A DNA stretch of 16,990 nt from UBA3071 sp965369635 (GTDB lineage Bacteria; Chloroflexota; Anaerolineae; UBA3071), in contig CBDURC010000035.1 in the NCBI GenBank assembly GCA_965369635.1, positions 1 through 16,990 of the forward strand. Direction: 5' to 3'. Below the pieces are notes generated by a model, which saw nothing but the letters and a program-made list of their open reading frames with translations, was not told the origin of the DNA and ran no database searches. Made by a program: the position numbers and the translations under genes. Shown here in pieces: positions 1 to 7,937 of this stretch; position 1 is the first letter of the stretch, and every line of letters starts with the position of its first letter.

Positions 1-100
1 CCTCCACCAGCATGGGATGAAAGTGTGAAAACCCTGCCAGATTGACGGGTCTTTCACTATTGGCAGCTCCATCTGCATTGACGCCCATTTCTCCGACAGA

Positions 101-643
101 CTGCTAGACGCAGACTCGCTGGAGCGCTACCCCCACGAGTTCTCTGGCGGACAGCAGCAGCGGATAGCCATCGCCCGTTCGCTGGCAACCGGACCGGAGA
201 TAATCGTGGCTGACGAACCCGTGAGCGCACTCGATGTCTCTGTGCAGGCGCAGATCGTTGCCCTGCTCACCGATCTTCGTGAGCAAACGGATCTGACATT
301 CATCATCATTACTCACGATCTGGCCCTGGCCAAGTATATGGCTGACCGTGTGGCGGTTATGTATCTGGGCAAGATAGTAGAACTGTGCAGAGTGGAGGCG
401 GTTTTCAGCAACCCCCTTCATCCGTACACCAGAGGGCTGTTGGCTTCGACGGGTATCCCGGATCCTTCCCAGCGCGGCAGGCGCAAGGCGTTGCTGGGAG
501 AAGTCCCCAGCCCAATCCATCCTCCGTCGGGCTGTGGTTTCCATCCCCGTTGCCCAATCATGCAACGACCCGCGTGCACTGAAGAAGAACCACCATTGGC
601 TGACTGTGGTGGTGAGCACCATGTGGCCTGCCACTTGGCCTAA
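101..643 (+). pseudogene. Oligopeptide/dipeptide ABC transporter ATP-binding protein, C-terminal part only
   Basis: This is the C-terminal half of an OppD/OppF/DppF-type ATPase that would power peptide or small-solute import at the inner membrane. Visible in order are the ABC signature (RYPHEFSGGQQQR, encoded near 125-163), Walker B with the D-loop (IIVADEPVSALDVS, near 200-241), the switch histidine (IIITHDLALA, near 304-333), and the oligopeptide C-terminal domain with HPYTRGLL and the cysteine motif GCGFHPRCP. Family homology starts only near base 101. Upstream the same frame reads nonsense back to a TGA at 26-28, and no frame in bases 1-100 encodes a Walker A loop or Q-loop. A family member needs about 110 residues ahead of the signature, so the N-terminal half is missing rather than just cut by the window edge. 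A GTG at 206 would give only a C-terminal fragment. Family identity is near certain; the truncation could be genuine decay or a misassembly. Confidence 0.8.
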
Positions 644-1084
644 CAGGGTGAGGAAGCTGACAGGCAGGCCTGTGCACGCTTCTTGCATCAGTGGGAAGGC
701 ATCATCGGAGGCGCGATATGCTCTACGCAAGCCGCCTAAGGTTGGGCAGTCCAGGGAGCGGGGTGCACGACCCTCAACGAGGTTGCTCACGGGGGAAGCC
801 GGGTGCAGATGATTCTCCTGTTGATTCGACGGGCTTCAGTCCCAGAGACTGTCAGCATCTTCACAGTTTGGCTTGCGACCGTGTGTCTCTGGATCGACCG
901 ATCGAAGTGGGACGGGGCGGCTGCCAAACGCATATGTGGTTCCACGAAAGCAGTGCCTGAGACTAATGAAGCGTTTGTCAGCGAAGGCATGCCGGAAGGG
1001 ACTCCGAATTGCGTTGGTGTTTGAGTTCCTGAGAGCGTGTCATGCTGCCCGGCAGACCACTCTGTCGAGATAGGAGGAAGTACT
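644..1084. other. Non-coding gap of about 440 bases, no recognisable gene
   Basis: The short open frames here have no family resemblance, no good ribosome binding site and mutually conflicting frames. The gap ends in a strong Shine-Dalgarno (AGGAGG, 1072-1077) belonging to the next gene. I see no tRNA, clear promoter or strong terminator. It may hold the promoter of the operon that starts at 1085, or decayed remains from whatever broke the ABC ATPase gene upstream. Confidence 0.5.
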
Positions 1085-2221
1085 ATGAGTGATAGGACAC
1101 AGATAGACCCGTCCGAGTACTCCGACTTGGCTATACCCGCTCGGAGGCTACTTGGACCTGGACCTAGCATGGTGCACCCAAGGGTCTTGCGCGCAATGGC
1201 AACTCCGCTCGTGGGGCATCTCGACCCGTGCTTCCTGAAGATCATGGATCGGACGCAGACACTGTTGCGCTACGTCTTCGAGACTGTCAACCCACTCACG
1301 ATTCCGGTGTCAGGCACGGGGAGCGCGGGCATGGAAGCGGCCATCGCCAACATGGTTGAGCCAGGAGACCCGGTGCTGGTTTGCATTAACGGCTACTTCG
1401 GTCACCGTCTCGCCGACATGGCGCAGCGCTATGGTGGCAACGTGCGAGCCATCTTGCGTCCGTGGGGGGAGGTGTTCACTGCCGCTGATGTGAGGGAGGC
1501 ACTGGCCGCCCACAGGGTGAAGGTAGTGGCTATCGTTCATGCTGAGACTTCCACGGGTGCCTTGCAGCCCTTGGATGAGATCGCCGAAGTTGTCCACACT
1601 TATGGTGGCCTTCTGATCGTCGATGCTGTCACATCGCTGGCCGGAATCCCGGTGCGCGTGGATGAAACGGGCATTGATCTGTGCTTCAGCGGCACGCAAA
1701 AGTGCCTTAGCTGTCCGCCAGGGCTAGCTCCGATCACGCTCGGGCCGCGCGCCGAGAGAGTCCTCCGAGCCCGCGAGCACCCGGTGGCGACTTGGTACTT
1801 GGACCTCACGATGATCCAGCAGTATTGGGGCTCCGAGCGCACCTATCACCATACAGCACCCATCTCTGCCAACTATGCGCTCTATGAGGGGCTTCGGGTC
1901 GTGGCCGAGGAGACCCTTGAAGCTCGTTGGGAGCGCCACTGCCGCAACGCCGAATTGCTGTGGGAAGGCCTTGGCGAGTTGAAGTTCAGTATGCACGTTC
2001 CCAGAGAACACCGCTTGGTGAGTCTGACCACCGTGCGGATTCCCGAGGGCATAGACGAGGCAAGGGTGCGCCGACAGCTTCTCGCTGAGTACGGCATCGA
2101 GATTGGTGGTGGCTTGGGTGAACTCAAAGGCAAGGTATGGCGTGTTGGGCTGATGGGCTTCTCTTCAAGCAGTGAGAACGTTCTACTTCTGCTATCGGCA
2201 TTGGAGCGACTGCTCCATTGA
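1085..2221 (+). CDS. Class V aminotransferase (alanine/serine/ureidoglycine-glyoxylate aminotransferase family)
   Basis: This is a pyridoxal-phosphate aminotransferase of 378 residues, normal for the AGT/PucG group. It should move an amino group between an amino acid (Ala, Ser or ureidoglycine) and a 2-oxo acid such as glyoxylate, in the cytosol. Seen: LLGPGPSMVHP near residue 22 (the usual N-terminal motif), the SGTGSAGMEAA cofactor loop (78-86), the aspartate of IVDAVTS (D180), the PLP lysine in SGTQKCLSCPPG (K206), the TYHHTAP motif (253-259), and the substrate arginine region WRVGLMG (R353). The ATG at 1085 is chosen over an in-frame start at 1037 because AGGAGG lies 7 bases ahead of it. 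The VOC gene follows closely. Substrate cannot be fixed from sequence: PucG-type ureidoglycine transamination fits the ureide theme, but alanine- or serine-glyoxylate activity is equally possible. Confidence 0.9.
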   Translation: MSDRTQIDPSEYSDLAIPARRLLGPGPSMVHPRVLRAMATPLVGHLDPCFLKIMDRTQTLLRYVFETVNPLTIPVSGTGSAGMEAAIANMVEPGDPVLVCINGYFGHRLADMAQRYGGNVRAILRPWGEVFTAADVREALAAHRVKVVAIVHAETSTGALQPLDEIAEVVHTYGGLLIVDAVTSLAGIPVRVDETGIDLCFSGTQKCLSCPPGLAPITLGPRAERVLRAREHPVATWYLDLTMIQQYWGSERTYHHTAPISANYALYEGLRVVAEETLEARWERHCRNAELLWEGLGELKFSMHVPREHRLVSLTTVRIPEGIDEARVRRQLLAEYGIEIGGGLGELKGKVWRVGLMGFSSSSENVLLLLSALERLLH

Positions 2222-2274
2222 CGGGCGCACTTCATTATAATCTGTTTCGAAGTGCTGTGAAGGAGCGGCAGGAC

Positions 2275-2742
2275 ATGAATCAAGGGAACCTGGATGTGCA
2301 ATCACAGATCACCTTCCTGTACTACCACAATCTTGTGGCAGCTGTGACGTTCTACGAGAAGGTCATGGGATTCGAGTTGATAGAGGATCAGGAATGGGCG
2401 AGGATCTACCGAGTAAGTGGGAACGCGTATATGGGGATTGTAGACGAGAGCAAGGGATACTTGAAGGCGCAACAGGAGAACGCAGTTCTGGTCACATTGG
2501 TCGTAGGTGACGTGGCTGCCTGGCGCGACTATCTTCTGCGCTGTGGCGTCACAATGCTCACAGAGTTGGAGGAGAAGGAAGACATCCAGGTGCGGTGCTT
2601 CTTCATAGAGGATCCCGGCGGATACACCCTTGAGATACAACAGTTCCTCAAACCTGATGTGGCAAGAGTATTCCAGCGGGGATCAGAAGAGCTGCTGGCG
2701 ACGCAGTCCGCGCAGAGTGCCACTGGAGGAGCCCTTGCATGA
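2275..2742 (+). CDS. VOC (glyoxalase/bleomycin-resistance fold) family protein
   Basis: This 155-residue protein has vicinal-oxygen-chelate features: a first half with FLYYHNLVAAVTFYEKVMGFEL (residues 14-35) and a second half ending in FIEDPGGYTLEIQQF (110-124), the typical closing strand with a candidate metal-ligand glutamate (E120). VOC proteins are metal-dependent lyases, isomerases, dioxygenases or ligand binders, so the reaction is not predictable here. The ATG at 2275 is preferred to a TTG at 2218 because AAGGAG (2260-2265) precedes it by 9 bases. The stop overlaps the iorA start as ATGA (2739-2742), so the two are probably translationally coupled. The residues after about 125 are a poorly conserved tail. 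Its place between a transaminase and a 2-oxo-acid oxidoreductase suggests a role in handling an oxo-acid or CoA intermediate, which is inference. Confidence 0.85.
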   Translation: MNQGNLDVQSQITFLYYHNLVAAVTFYEKVMGFELIEDQEWARIYRVSGNAYMGIVDESKGYLKAQQENAVLVTLVVGDVAAWRDYLLRCGVTMLTELEEKEDIQVRCFFIEDPGGYTLEIQQFLKPDVARVFQRGSEELLATQSAQSATGGALA

Positions 2743-4553
2743 AAGCCCTCCTGTCAGGCAACGAAGCCATTGCGCGTGGAGCCTACGAGTACGGGGTGAA
2801 GGTTGCCACTGGCTATCCGGGAACCCCCAGCTCGGAGATCCTGGAAAACGTCGCCAAGTACTCGGAGATCTACTCGGAGTGGTCAGTCAACGAGAAGGTG
2901 GCTATGGACGTGGCCATCGGTGCAGCCTACGCCGGCCAGCGGACCATGGTCGTCATGAAATCGGTGGGCATGAACGTGGCTGCCGACTCTTTCTTCTATG
3001 CCGTCTACACCGGCCTGAATGGCGGCGGGCTGCTCATCGTGACCGCCGACGATCCGGGCATGTTCAGTTCGCAGAACGAACAGGACAACCGCCACTACGC
3101 CCGCTTTGCCAAGATGCCCATGTTGGAGCCTTCAGACAGCCAGGAGGCCAAGGACTTCGTGGGCATCGGACTGGATCTTTCCGAGGAGTGGGACACGCCG
3201 GTGTTACTGCGGACAGTGATGCGCATCTCCCATTCCGCCTCGCCGGTGGAGTTGGGCGAGCGGACGGCTGATGACACCGAGTCCACGCCTCCTCTGGAGC
3301 GCAATCCCCACAAGCTGGTCTCCACCTGCCTGTGGGCCCGGGAGCGGCATCCGGTGGTGGAAGCGCGCCTGAAGAAGCTGGCGGAGCTGGCCAGCACTTT
3401 CCCCTTCAACCGTCTAGAATGGGGTGAGCGGAGACCCTTCGACAGGCTCAGGGCAAGGCTGGGCATCGTGGCCAGCGGGCCCGTTTATCACTACGCCCGC
3501 GAGATTTTCCCCGAAGCCTCTTTTCTCAAGCTGGGGATGACCTACCCTCTGCCTCATACCCTGATCAGGGAATTCGCCGCAGGCGTCGAGCAACTGTTGG
3601 TCATTGAGGAACTGGACCCGTTTCTTGAGGAGCAGATCAAAGCGATGGGTATCCCCTGCCATGGCAAGGACGTCTTCCCGGCGTGCGGTGAGCTGACTAC
3701 GGCGGTGATCGAGCGCTCGGCGGCCGAGGCGGGCCTCCTGCCCAGGGAAGCGGTCAGAGTCAGACGACAGGTGGCCCCGCCAGACCTGCCGGGCCGCTCC
3801 CCCGTGCTCTGCCCCGGCTGTCCTCACCGAAGTACCTTTTATTACCTCAACAAAATGAAGAACGTCGTGGTTGCTGGTGATATCGGCTGTTACAACCTTG
3901 GCGCGCTCCCGCCGTTCAACGCTACGGACACCATGGGAGCCATGGGGGCCAGTGTGGGGGTTGCCCACGGCTTCGATGTGGCCAACATTCCGGACCCCTT
4001 CGTGGCAGTCATCGGAGACTCGACCTTCTTCCACGCCGGCATCACGCCTCTCCTGAACATTGTACACAACCTTGGCAAGAGCACAGTTATGATCCTGGAC
4101 AATCGAACTACAGCCATGACTGGGCATCAGGACCATCCTGGCGTCCCAGTGACACTGAGTGGGCAGCCGGCCCCCAAAGTGGATATTGGAGATATCGTCC
4201 GGGCCTGTGGAGTCACCGACGTGCATAAGGTGGACGCCTTCGACATGAAAGCGGTAGAAAAGGCTATCAAAGATGCCTTGGCCTTCGACGGGCCGTCTGT
4301 GGTGATCGTGGATGGGCCGTGCATCTTCGTGGGGCCGGGCCCAGCCGGGGTCTATGGGGTGGATAGCGATGGCTGCAATGGCTGTGGCCTTTGCTTCCGC
4401 CTGGGGTGCCCGGCCATCATACGGTCTGAAGAACTGGACGCCAAGAGCGCACGGCACAAGGCAGAGATAGATCCCGTTCTGTGCGTGGGCTGCGACATGT
4501 GCGCCCAGATCTGCCCGCGCCAAGCGATCCATGTGGTAGAGATGGCGGAATAA
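2739..4553 (+). CDS. iorA: Indolepyruvate ferredoxin oxidoreductase, alpha subunit
   Basis: Large subunit (604 residues) of the IorAB enzyme, which oxidatively decarboxylates aryl- and related 2-oxo acids with CoA and ferredoxin to acyl-CoA, CO2 and reduced ferredoxin. It has the pyrimidine-binding domain (TGYPGTPSSEILE near 24; DDPGMFSSQNEQDNRHYARF near 104), the middle domain (LKLGMTYPLP, IEELDPFLEEQI), and the TPP-binding domain (CPGCPHRSTFYYL at 358-370; GDIGCYNLGALPPF at 380-393; GDSTFFHAGI then LDNRTTAMTGHQDHPG at 426-468). The C-terminal ferredoxin domain has two 4Fe-4S sites (C546/C549/C552/C557 and C582/C585/C588/C592). An extra stretch at residues 231-240 (RRPFDRLRAR) is encoded by a short interspersed repeat. 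iorB follows after 16 bases. Oxygen-sensitive enzymes of this type point to an anaerobe. Confidence 0.96.
   Translation: MKALLSGNEAIARGAYEYGVKVATGYPGTPSSEILENVAKYSEIYSEWSVNEKVAMDVAIGAAYAGQRTMVVMKSVGMNVAADSFFYAVYTGLNGGGLLIVTADDPGMFSSQNEQDNRHYARFAKMPMLEPSDSQEAKDFVGIGLDLSEEWDTPVLLRTVMRISHSASPVELGERTADDTESTPPLERNPHKLVSTCLWARERHPVVEARLKKLAELASTFPFNRLEWGERRPFDRLRARLGIVASGPVYHYAREIFPEASFLKLGMTYPLPHTLIREFAAGVEQLLVIEELDPFLEEQIKAMGIPCHGKDVFPACGELTTAVIERSAAEAGLLPREAVRVRRQVAPPDLPGRSPVLCPGCPHRSTFYYLNKMKNVVVAGDIGCYNLGALPPFNATDTMGAMGASVGVAHGFDVANIPDPFVAVIGDSTFFHAGITPLLNIVHNLGKSTVMILDNRTTAMTGHQDHPGVPVTLSGQPAPKVDIGDIVRACGVTDVHKVDAFDMKAVEKAIKDALAFDGPSVVIVDGPCIFVGPGPAGVYGVDSDGCNGCGLCFRLGCPAIIRSEELDAKSARHKAEIDPVLCVGCDMCAQICPRQAIHVVEMAE
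3434..3459. repeat. Short interspersed repeat inserted in frame within iorA
   Basis: The core CCCTTCGACAGGCTCAGGG (3435-3453, followed by CA) matches a short repeat I recall as scattered in many copies through environmental bacterial genomes, often read through as PFDRLRA on one strand and LSLSKG on the other. Here it adds roughly nine residues between NRLEWGE and LGIVASG. From memory, IorA proteins at this point run almost directly from EWG to a (K)LGI(I/V)(T/A)SG strand. Only one copy is visible in the window. Confidence 0.7.
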
Positions 4554-4569
4554 GGAGGGACAAGACATC

Positions 4570-5163
4570 GTGGATACCATCAACTTTCTGATCACTGGTG
4601 TAGGCGGTCAGGGAACTGTTCTGGCAAGCGACATCGTGGCTGCCGTGGGATTGGCCGCCGGGTACGACGTCAAGAAGTCCGACATCCTGGGGCTGGCCGT
4701 GCGCGGGGGCGCGGTGGTGGGACACGTCCGCTGGGGCAAGCAGGTGCACTCGCCCATCGTCCCGGAGGGTCGCGTGGACTACCTGGTGGCCTTCGAGATA
4801 CTGGAATGTCTGCGTTGGCTCAACCAAGTACGACCCGAAGGTAGCGTGCTGATAAACCAACAAGAAATCCACCCCGTGACGGTGAGCAGCGGATTGGCGA
4901 CTTATCCGGACCAAGAAACAGTGCAAAAATCCCTCCAAGCCGCAACGCCCAACGTCTATCACATTCCGGGGCTTGGCATGGCCCAAGAACTGGGTAACGC
5001 CAAAGTGCTGAACGTGGTCCTCCTGGGCGCGCTTTCGTCGCTGCTGCCGGTGCAATTGGAAGCCTGGGCGGGCGTGTTGAAGGAGCGGGCGCCGTCTCGT
5101 TTCATGGAGTTGAATCTGGAGGCCTTTCACAAAGGCCGAAAGTGGATTCAAGAAAGGAAATAG
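4570..5163 (+). CDS. iorB: Indolepyruvate ferredoxin oxidoreductase, beta subunit
   Basis: Small subunit of IorAB, 197 residues as usual, carrying the gamma-type 2-oxo-acid oxidoreductase domain that takes part in CoA and thioester formation. Seen: the N-terminal FLITGVGGQGTVLASDI (glycine motif at residues 10-15), KKSDILGLAVRGGAVVGHVRWG (about 36-57), which matches the family's conserved second segment, and the NVVLLGALSSLLP helix (about 150-162). The start is the GTG at 4570; AGGAGG (4553-4558), overlapping the iorA stop, lies 11 bases upstream, and no ATG fits the conserved N-terminus. It forms one transcription unit with iorA and with the racemase, which begins 6 bases after its stop. Confidence 0.95.
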   Translation: MDTINFLITGVGGQGTVLASDIVAAVGLAAGYDVKKSDILGLAVRGGAVVGHVRWGKQVHSPIVPEGRVDYLVAFEILECLRWLNQVRPEGSVLINQQEIHPVTVSSGLATYPDQETVQKSLQAATPNVYHIPGLGMAQELGNAKVLNVVLLGALSSLLPVQLEAWAGVLKERAPSRFMELNLEAFHKGRKWIQERK

Positions 5164-5168
5164 GTCAA

Positions 5169-5876
5169 ATGAGAATCTTTGTCATCAACCCCAACACATC
5201 TGAAAGCATGACAGACCACATCCGTCGGGAACTGGAGAAGATCAAGCGGCCCGACACCGAGCTGACCGTGGTGAACCCTGAGCACGGGCCGGTCTCCATC
5301 GAGTCGGCGTACGACGAGGCGCTTGCTGGGCCGCCCACCTTGGAACTGGTGTGCAAGGCCAATGAGGAAGGGTACGACGCAATCATCCTGGCTTGTTTCT
5401 CGGATCCCGCCCTTGATGCATCCAAGGAGGTTTCCGATATTCCGGTCATCGGGATTGAAGAAGCAACCATGCATGTGGCCGCAATGTTGGGCCACAAGTT
5501 CTCCATCACGACAGCTTTCCGCAACCGTGTCCCGACCAGGGACCTACATGCCCGTCTGCATGGTTTGGAGAGCGCCTATGCCTCCACGCTGGTGCTTAAC
5601 ATGCCCGTGCTGGAGATGGATTCGGACCCGGAGAAGGCCAAAGCTCGTATTTTGGATTTGGCCCGCAAAGCAGTTGAGGAAGAGGGCGTAGAGGTAATTA
5701 TCCTGGGCTGCGCCGGGCTGGCTGGCTATGCGGAAGATGTTGAGCGGCAATTGGGCGTAGTGGTGTTGGATCCTACTTCAGTGGCTCTCAAGGTTGCCGA
5801 GGCCATGGCCGATCTCGGCCTGCGGCATAGCAAAATCGGGCGCTTCGCCAAGCCACCGGTCAAAGAGATCAAGTGA
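5169..5876 (+). CDS. Asp/Glu/hydantoin racemase family protein (hydantoin or allantoin racemase-like)
   Basis: A 235-residue cofactor-independent racemase that should interconvert enantiomers of a 5-substituted hydantoin or related compound using two opposed cysteines. The family opening MRIFVINPNTSESMT and the VNPEHGPVSIESAYDEAL block (35-52) are clear. The catalytic cysteines are present in ILACFSDPAL (C76) and IILGCAGLAG (C181). IPVIGIEEATMHVAAMLGHKFSITT (91-115) is also typical. The ATG at 5169 is chosen over one at 5142 because it fits the family N-terminus exactly and AGG lies just upstream. It starts 6 bases after iorB, so it is the last gene of the 1085-5876 operon. With a hydantoinase-type gene 2.5 kb downstream, a ring-opening pathway for hydantoins or ureides is plausible. 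Maleate or aspartate isomerase activity is less likely given the GPVSIE motif. Confidence 0.93.
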   Translation: MRIFVINPNTSESMTDHIRRELEKIKRPDTELTVVNPEHGPVSIESAYDEALAGPPTLELVCKANEEGYDAIILACFSDPALDASKEVSDIPVIGIEEATMHVAAMLGHKFSITTAFRNRVPTRDLHARLHGLESAYASTLVLNMPVLEMDSDPEKAKARILDLARKAVEEEGVEVIILGCAGLAGYAEDVERQLGVVVLDPTSVALKVAEAMADLGLRHSKIGRFAKPPVKEIK

Positions 5877-5975
5877 CCCACCGGGGCTGCCCTCCTCAGC
5901 AAACCCGCGTGTGTGCACTGTTGGGCGTATTTGCCTGTGTGTCTGGCATACGCGCAGTATCTCATGGAATCGCTC

Positions 5976-6022
5976 TGTTTCGGGCGGCGATGAATAGGAT
6001 ATGATGGACGAGACCCGAAACA
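5976..6022 (+). promoter_or_regulatory. Inverted repeat in the leader upstream of the flavoprotein gene
   Basis: TGTTTCGGG (5976-5984) and CCCGAAACA (6014-6022) are a perfect 9-base inverted repeat with a 29-base spacer. Right after it ACCCGA (6025-6030) can pair with TCGGGT (6046-6051), and the first ACCCGA (6013-6018) could do so instead. AGACCC also occurs three times, at 6011, 6023 and 6033. No T-tract follows, so this is not a simple terminator. It could be a leader RNA structure or a set of operator half-sites. The surrounding gap 5877-6209 holds no recognisable gene. Confidence 0.4.
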
Positions 6023-6148
6023 AGACCCGACCAGACCCTAGCTTCTCGGGTGCTGTAAAGGGTGGATGTCCCCATGCAGAGCAATATCTGTTTTGCGTTT
6101 GCTTCGGGCTCTGCCTGTGAGTGTCCCTGATCTGCAAGGTCTTGTTGC

Positions 6149-6163
6149 GGGAGACTGACTCCC
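6149..6163 (+). promoter_or_regulatory. Small hairpin ahead of the flavoprotein start
   Basis: GGGAG (6149-6153) and CTCCC (6159-6163) pair around a 5-base loop, followed by CCGGAGG. It lies about 47 bases ahead of the chosen ATG and about 33 ahead of the AAGGTGA ribosome binding site. The stem is short, so this is weak evidence on its own; it counts mainly as part of the structured leader. Confidence 0.25.
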
Positions 6164-6209
6164 CCGGAGGTGGGTGGGTCCTGGTGCGCAAGTCGAAGGT
6201 GATGAGCAA

Positions 6210-7937
6210 ATGCGCGATTGTCTGGTAGTGGTGTTGGGCACAGGGGCGGCAGGTCTGAGAGCAGCACTCGAGTTACGGCGGGCTGGGCTGCAGGTGGTGG
6301 CGGTATCTAAAGGGGCAGTTGGGGCTAGTGGTGCTACTCTTTCCGCCTCGTTCTCGTACTGTTGCGCCTGCCCTGGTGATCCTTCCAATCCGCCGGAGTT
6401 GTTTCGAGAAGACCTGCTGCGATCTGGCGTCGCAGTGAGCGACCCTCATCTGGTGGAGTTCATGTGCCGGGACGGTCACCTGCGCCTGGAGGATCTCGCC
6501 TATCTGGGCATGCCATGGACACGCGCCCTTGACGGAGAACTTGCGCGTGCCTGGTTGCCTGGCCACTCAGTGGCCAGAGCATTTCATGTGGATCATCGCA
6601 CGGGCAAGGCATTGGCGACGGTGCTGGTGCAAGCGTGTCTGCTGGCTGGGGTGCGATTCCACCAGTACCAGGTGGCCTTAGACTTGGTGTTGAATGAGAG
6701 GTTCGTGGCGGGAGTGGTCATGCTGGACTTAGTGAGCGGGGAGGCGACGACATGGAGATGCGACGCGGTCGTCATAGCTTCCGGGGGAGCATCTGGCATC
6801 TACCGCCTCCATACCAATCCGCCTGGTCAGACCGGTGACGGCATGGCCTTGTTGTTACGGGGTGGGGGTGAGTTAACGGATATGGAATTCATGCAGATGT
6901 ATCCCACCGTGCTGATTCATCCCCCAGCGGCATATGGTGTGATCATCCCCGCCGAACACCTCTTGGCAGCAGGGGCCCGGCTTTTGAACCGGTACGGAGA
7001 AGAGTTTTTCGATCGTTGGGAAGAAGAATCGATAGGTCAGGCTACTCGAGATGTTTTAGCCCGGGCTATCGCCAAAGAGATCGCCGCAGGCAGGGCAACC
7101 GATGCAGGAGGTGTGTATCTGGACGCTCGTCACATTGCTAGGGAGGTAGAACAGGACCGCCATATCAGATTCTTACGAGATCTGGGGGTAAACCTAGCCA
7201 GCGCTCCCTTGCAAGTGGCCCCCGGTGCTCATTATTCCTTGGGAGGAGCAAGAGTCAACCCACCCACCTCCTGCAGCGCAGTAGCGGGCGTTTTCGCGGC
7301 GGGCGAAGTGGTAGGCGGCGTGCATGGGGCCAACCGCTTAGCTGGTTGCGCTCTCACTGAAACTCAGGTGTTCGGAGCCCTGGCCGGGCAGGAAACCATA
7401 GAGTATTTGCGCCATGTACGCGATATAAGTGCCAGAGCCAAACACCAGGGCACGGTGCCTGGCACTGACCCCCGTCCGCCTGAGCGGGGAGAATCACCGG
7501 TATGGGACGCCATATGCGATGCTTGTACCAAGTCATCTGGTCTGCAACTCGATGAATTGCAGACTACCCTGCGCGACGTCATGCAGCGGTATGCATCAGT
7601 GATCCGTAGCGGGTCCGGACTGGAACGGGCCTTGGCCCACGTTGAGTCCCTTCGGCGAGCTTTTTACGGTCAACTGGCCTTGCCAGTCCATCCAGAGAGT
7701 TGGCATCCCGAGTTGCTGGGAGCCGTGGAGACGGCCAACATGCTGGAGGTAGCCCGCGCCGTGCTGGCTAGTGCCTTGGTGCGCACCGAGAGCCGGGGAG
7801 CGCATTACCGGGATGACTACCCCGAGAGGGAAGGAGGATGGGACGGCCACAATCTGGCAGTAAGAGGAGATGGGGAAAGGCTGGCGGTTCTGCGGTACGA
7901 TCGTGCTTCAGGGGAAAGAAGGCAGGTCTGGCCATGA
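6210..7937 (+). CDS. Fumarate reductase/succinate dehydrogenase-like flavoprotein, substrate unknown
   Basis: A 575-residue FAD enzyme of the SdhA/FrdA/aspartate-oxidase superfamily. Seen: the FAD-binding VVLGTGAAGLRAALE (8-21), DHRTGKAL (128-135), IASGGASGIY (189-198), the substrate-domain stretch TDMEFMQMYPT (223-233), the catalytic-arginine region QATRDVL (R280), GAHYSLGG (H341) and VHGANRLAG (R376). Two departures stand out. The histidine that carries covalent FAD in FrdA/SdhA is replaced in GASGATLSASF (about 38-48), so FAD is probably not covalent. The histidine of the usual EFVQ(F/Y)HPT motif is tyrosine here (Y231), so fumarate/succinate is unlikely to be the substrate. The ATG at 6210 has AAGGTGA 7 bases upstream; a GTG at 6174 is weaker. 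It overlaps the next gene as ATGA. There are no membrane-anchor genes nearby, so it is probably soluble. Confidence 0.88.
   Translation: MRDCLVVVLGTGAAGLRAALELRRAGLQVVAVSKGAVGASGATLSASFSYCCACPGDPSNPPELFREDLLRSGVAVSDPHLVEFMCRDGHLRLEDLAYLGMPWTRALDGELARAWLPGHSVARAFHVDHRTGKALATVLVQACLLAGVRFHQYQVALDLVLNERFVAGVVMLDLVSGEATTWRCDAVVIASGGASGIYRLHTNPPGQTGDGMALLLRGGGELTDMEFMQMYPTVLIHPPAAYGVIIPAEHLLAAGARLLNRYGEEFFDRWEEESIGQATRDVLARAIAKEIAAGRATDAGGVYLDARHIAREVEQDRHIRFLRDLGVNLASAPLQVAPGAHYSLGGARVNPPTSCSAVAGVFAAGEVVGGVHGANRLAGCALTETQVFGALAGQETIEYLRHVRDISARAKHQGTVPGTDPRPPERGESPVWDAICDACTKSSGLQLDELQTTLRDVMQRYASVIRSGSGLERALAHVESLRRAFYGQLALPVHPESWHPELLGAVETANMLEVARAVLASALVRTESRGAHYRDDYPEREGGWDGHNLAVRGDGERLAVLRYDRASGERRQVWP

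Noticed and set aside
104..790. Minus-strand open frame over the ABC ATPase fragment and gap
   Set aside because: It lies antisense to clear ABC motifs and has no family resemblance or ribosome binding site.
691..1073. Short plus-strand open frames in the 644-1084 gap
   Set aside because: They overlap each other in different frames, have odd composition and no recognisable domain or good start signal.
3414..4595. Long open frame (about 390 codons) on the minus strand inside iorA
   Set aside because: It is a shadow of a high-GC gene whose plus-strand product is unmistakable IorA; the antisense protein has no recognisable motifs.
5976..6051. Intrinsic terminator after the racemase gene
   Set aside because: The inverted repeats have long spacers and no T-run follows.
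5778..6388. Minus-strand open frames across the 5877-6209 gap
   Set aside because: They run antisense into both flanking genes and look like chance frames in GC-rich DNA.
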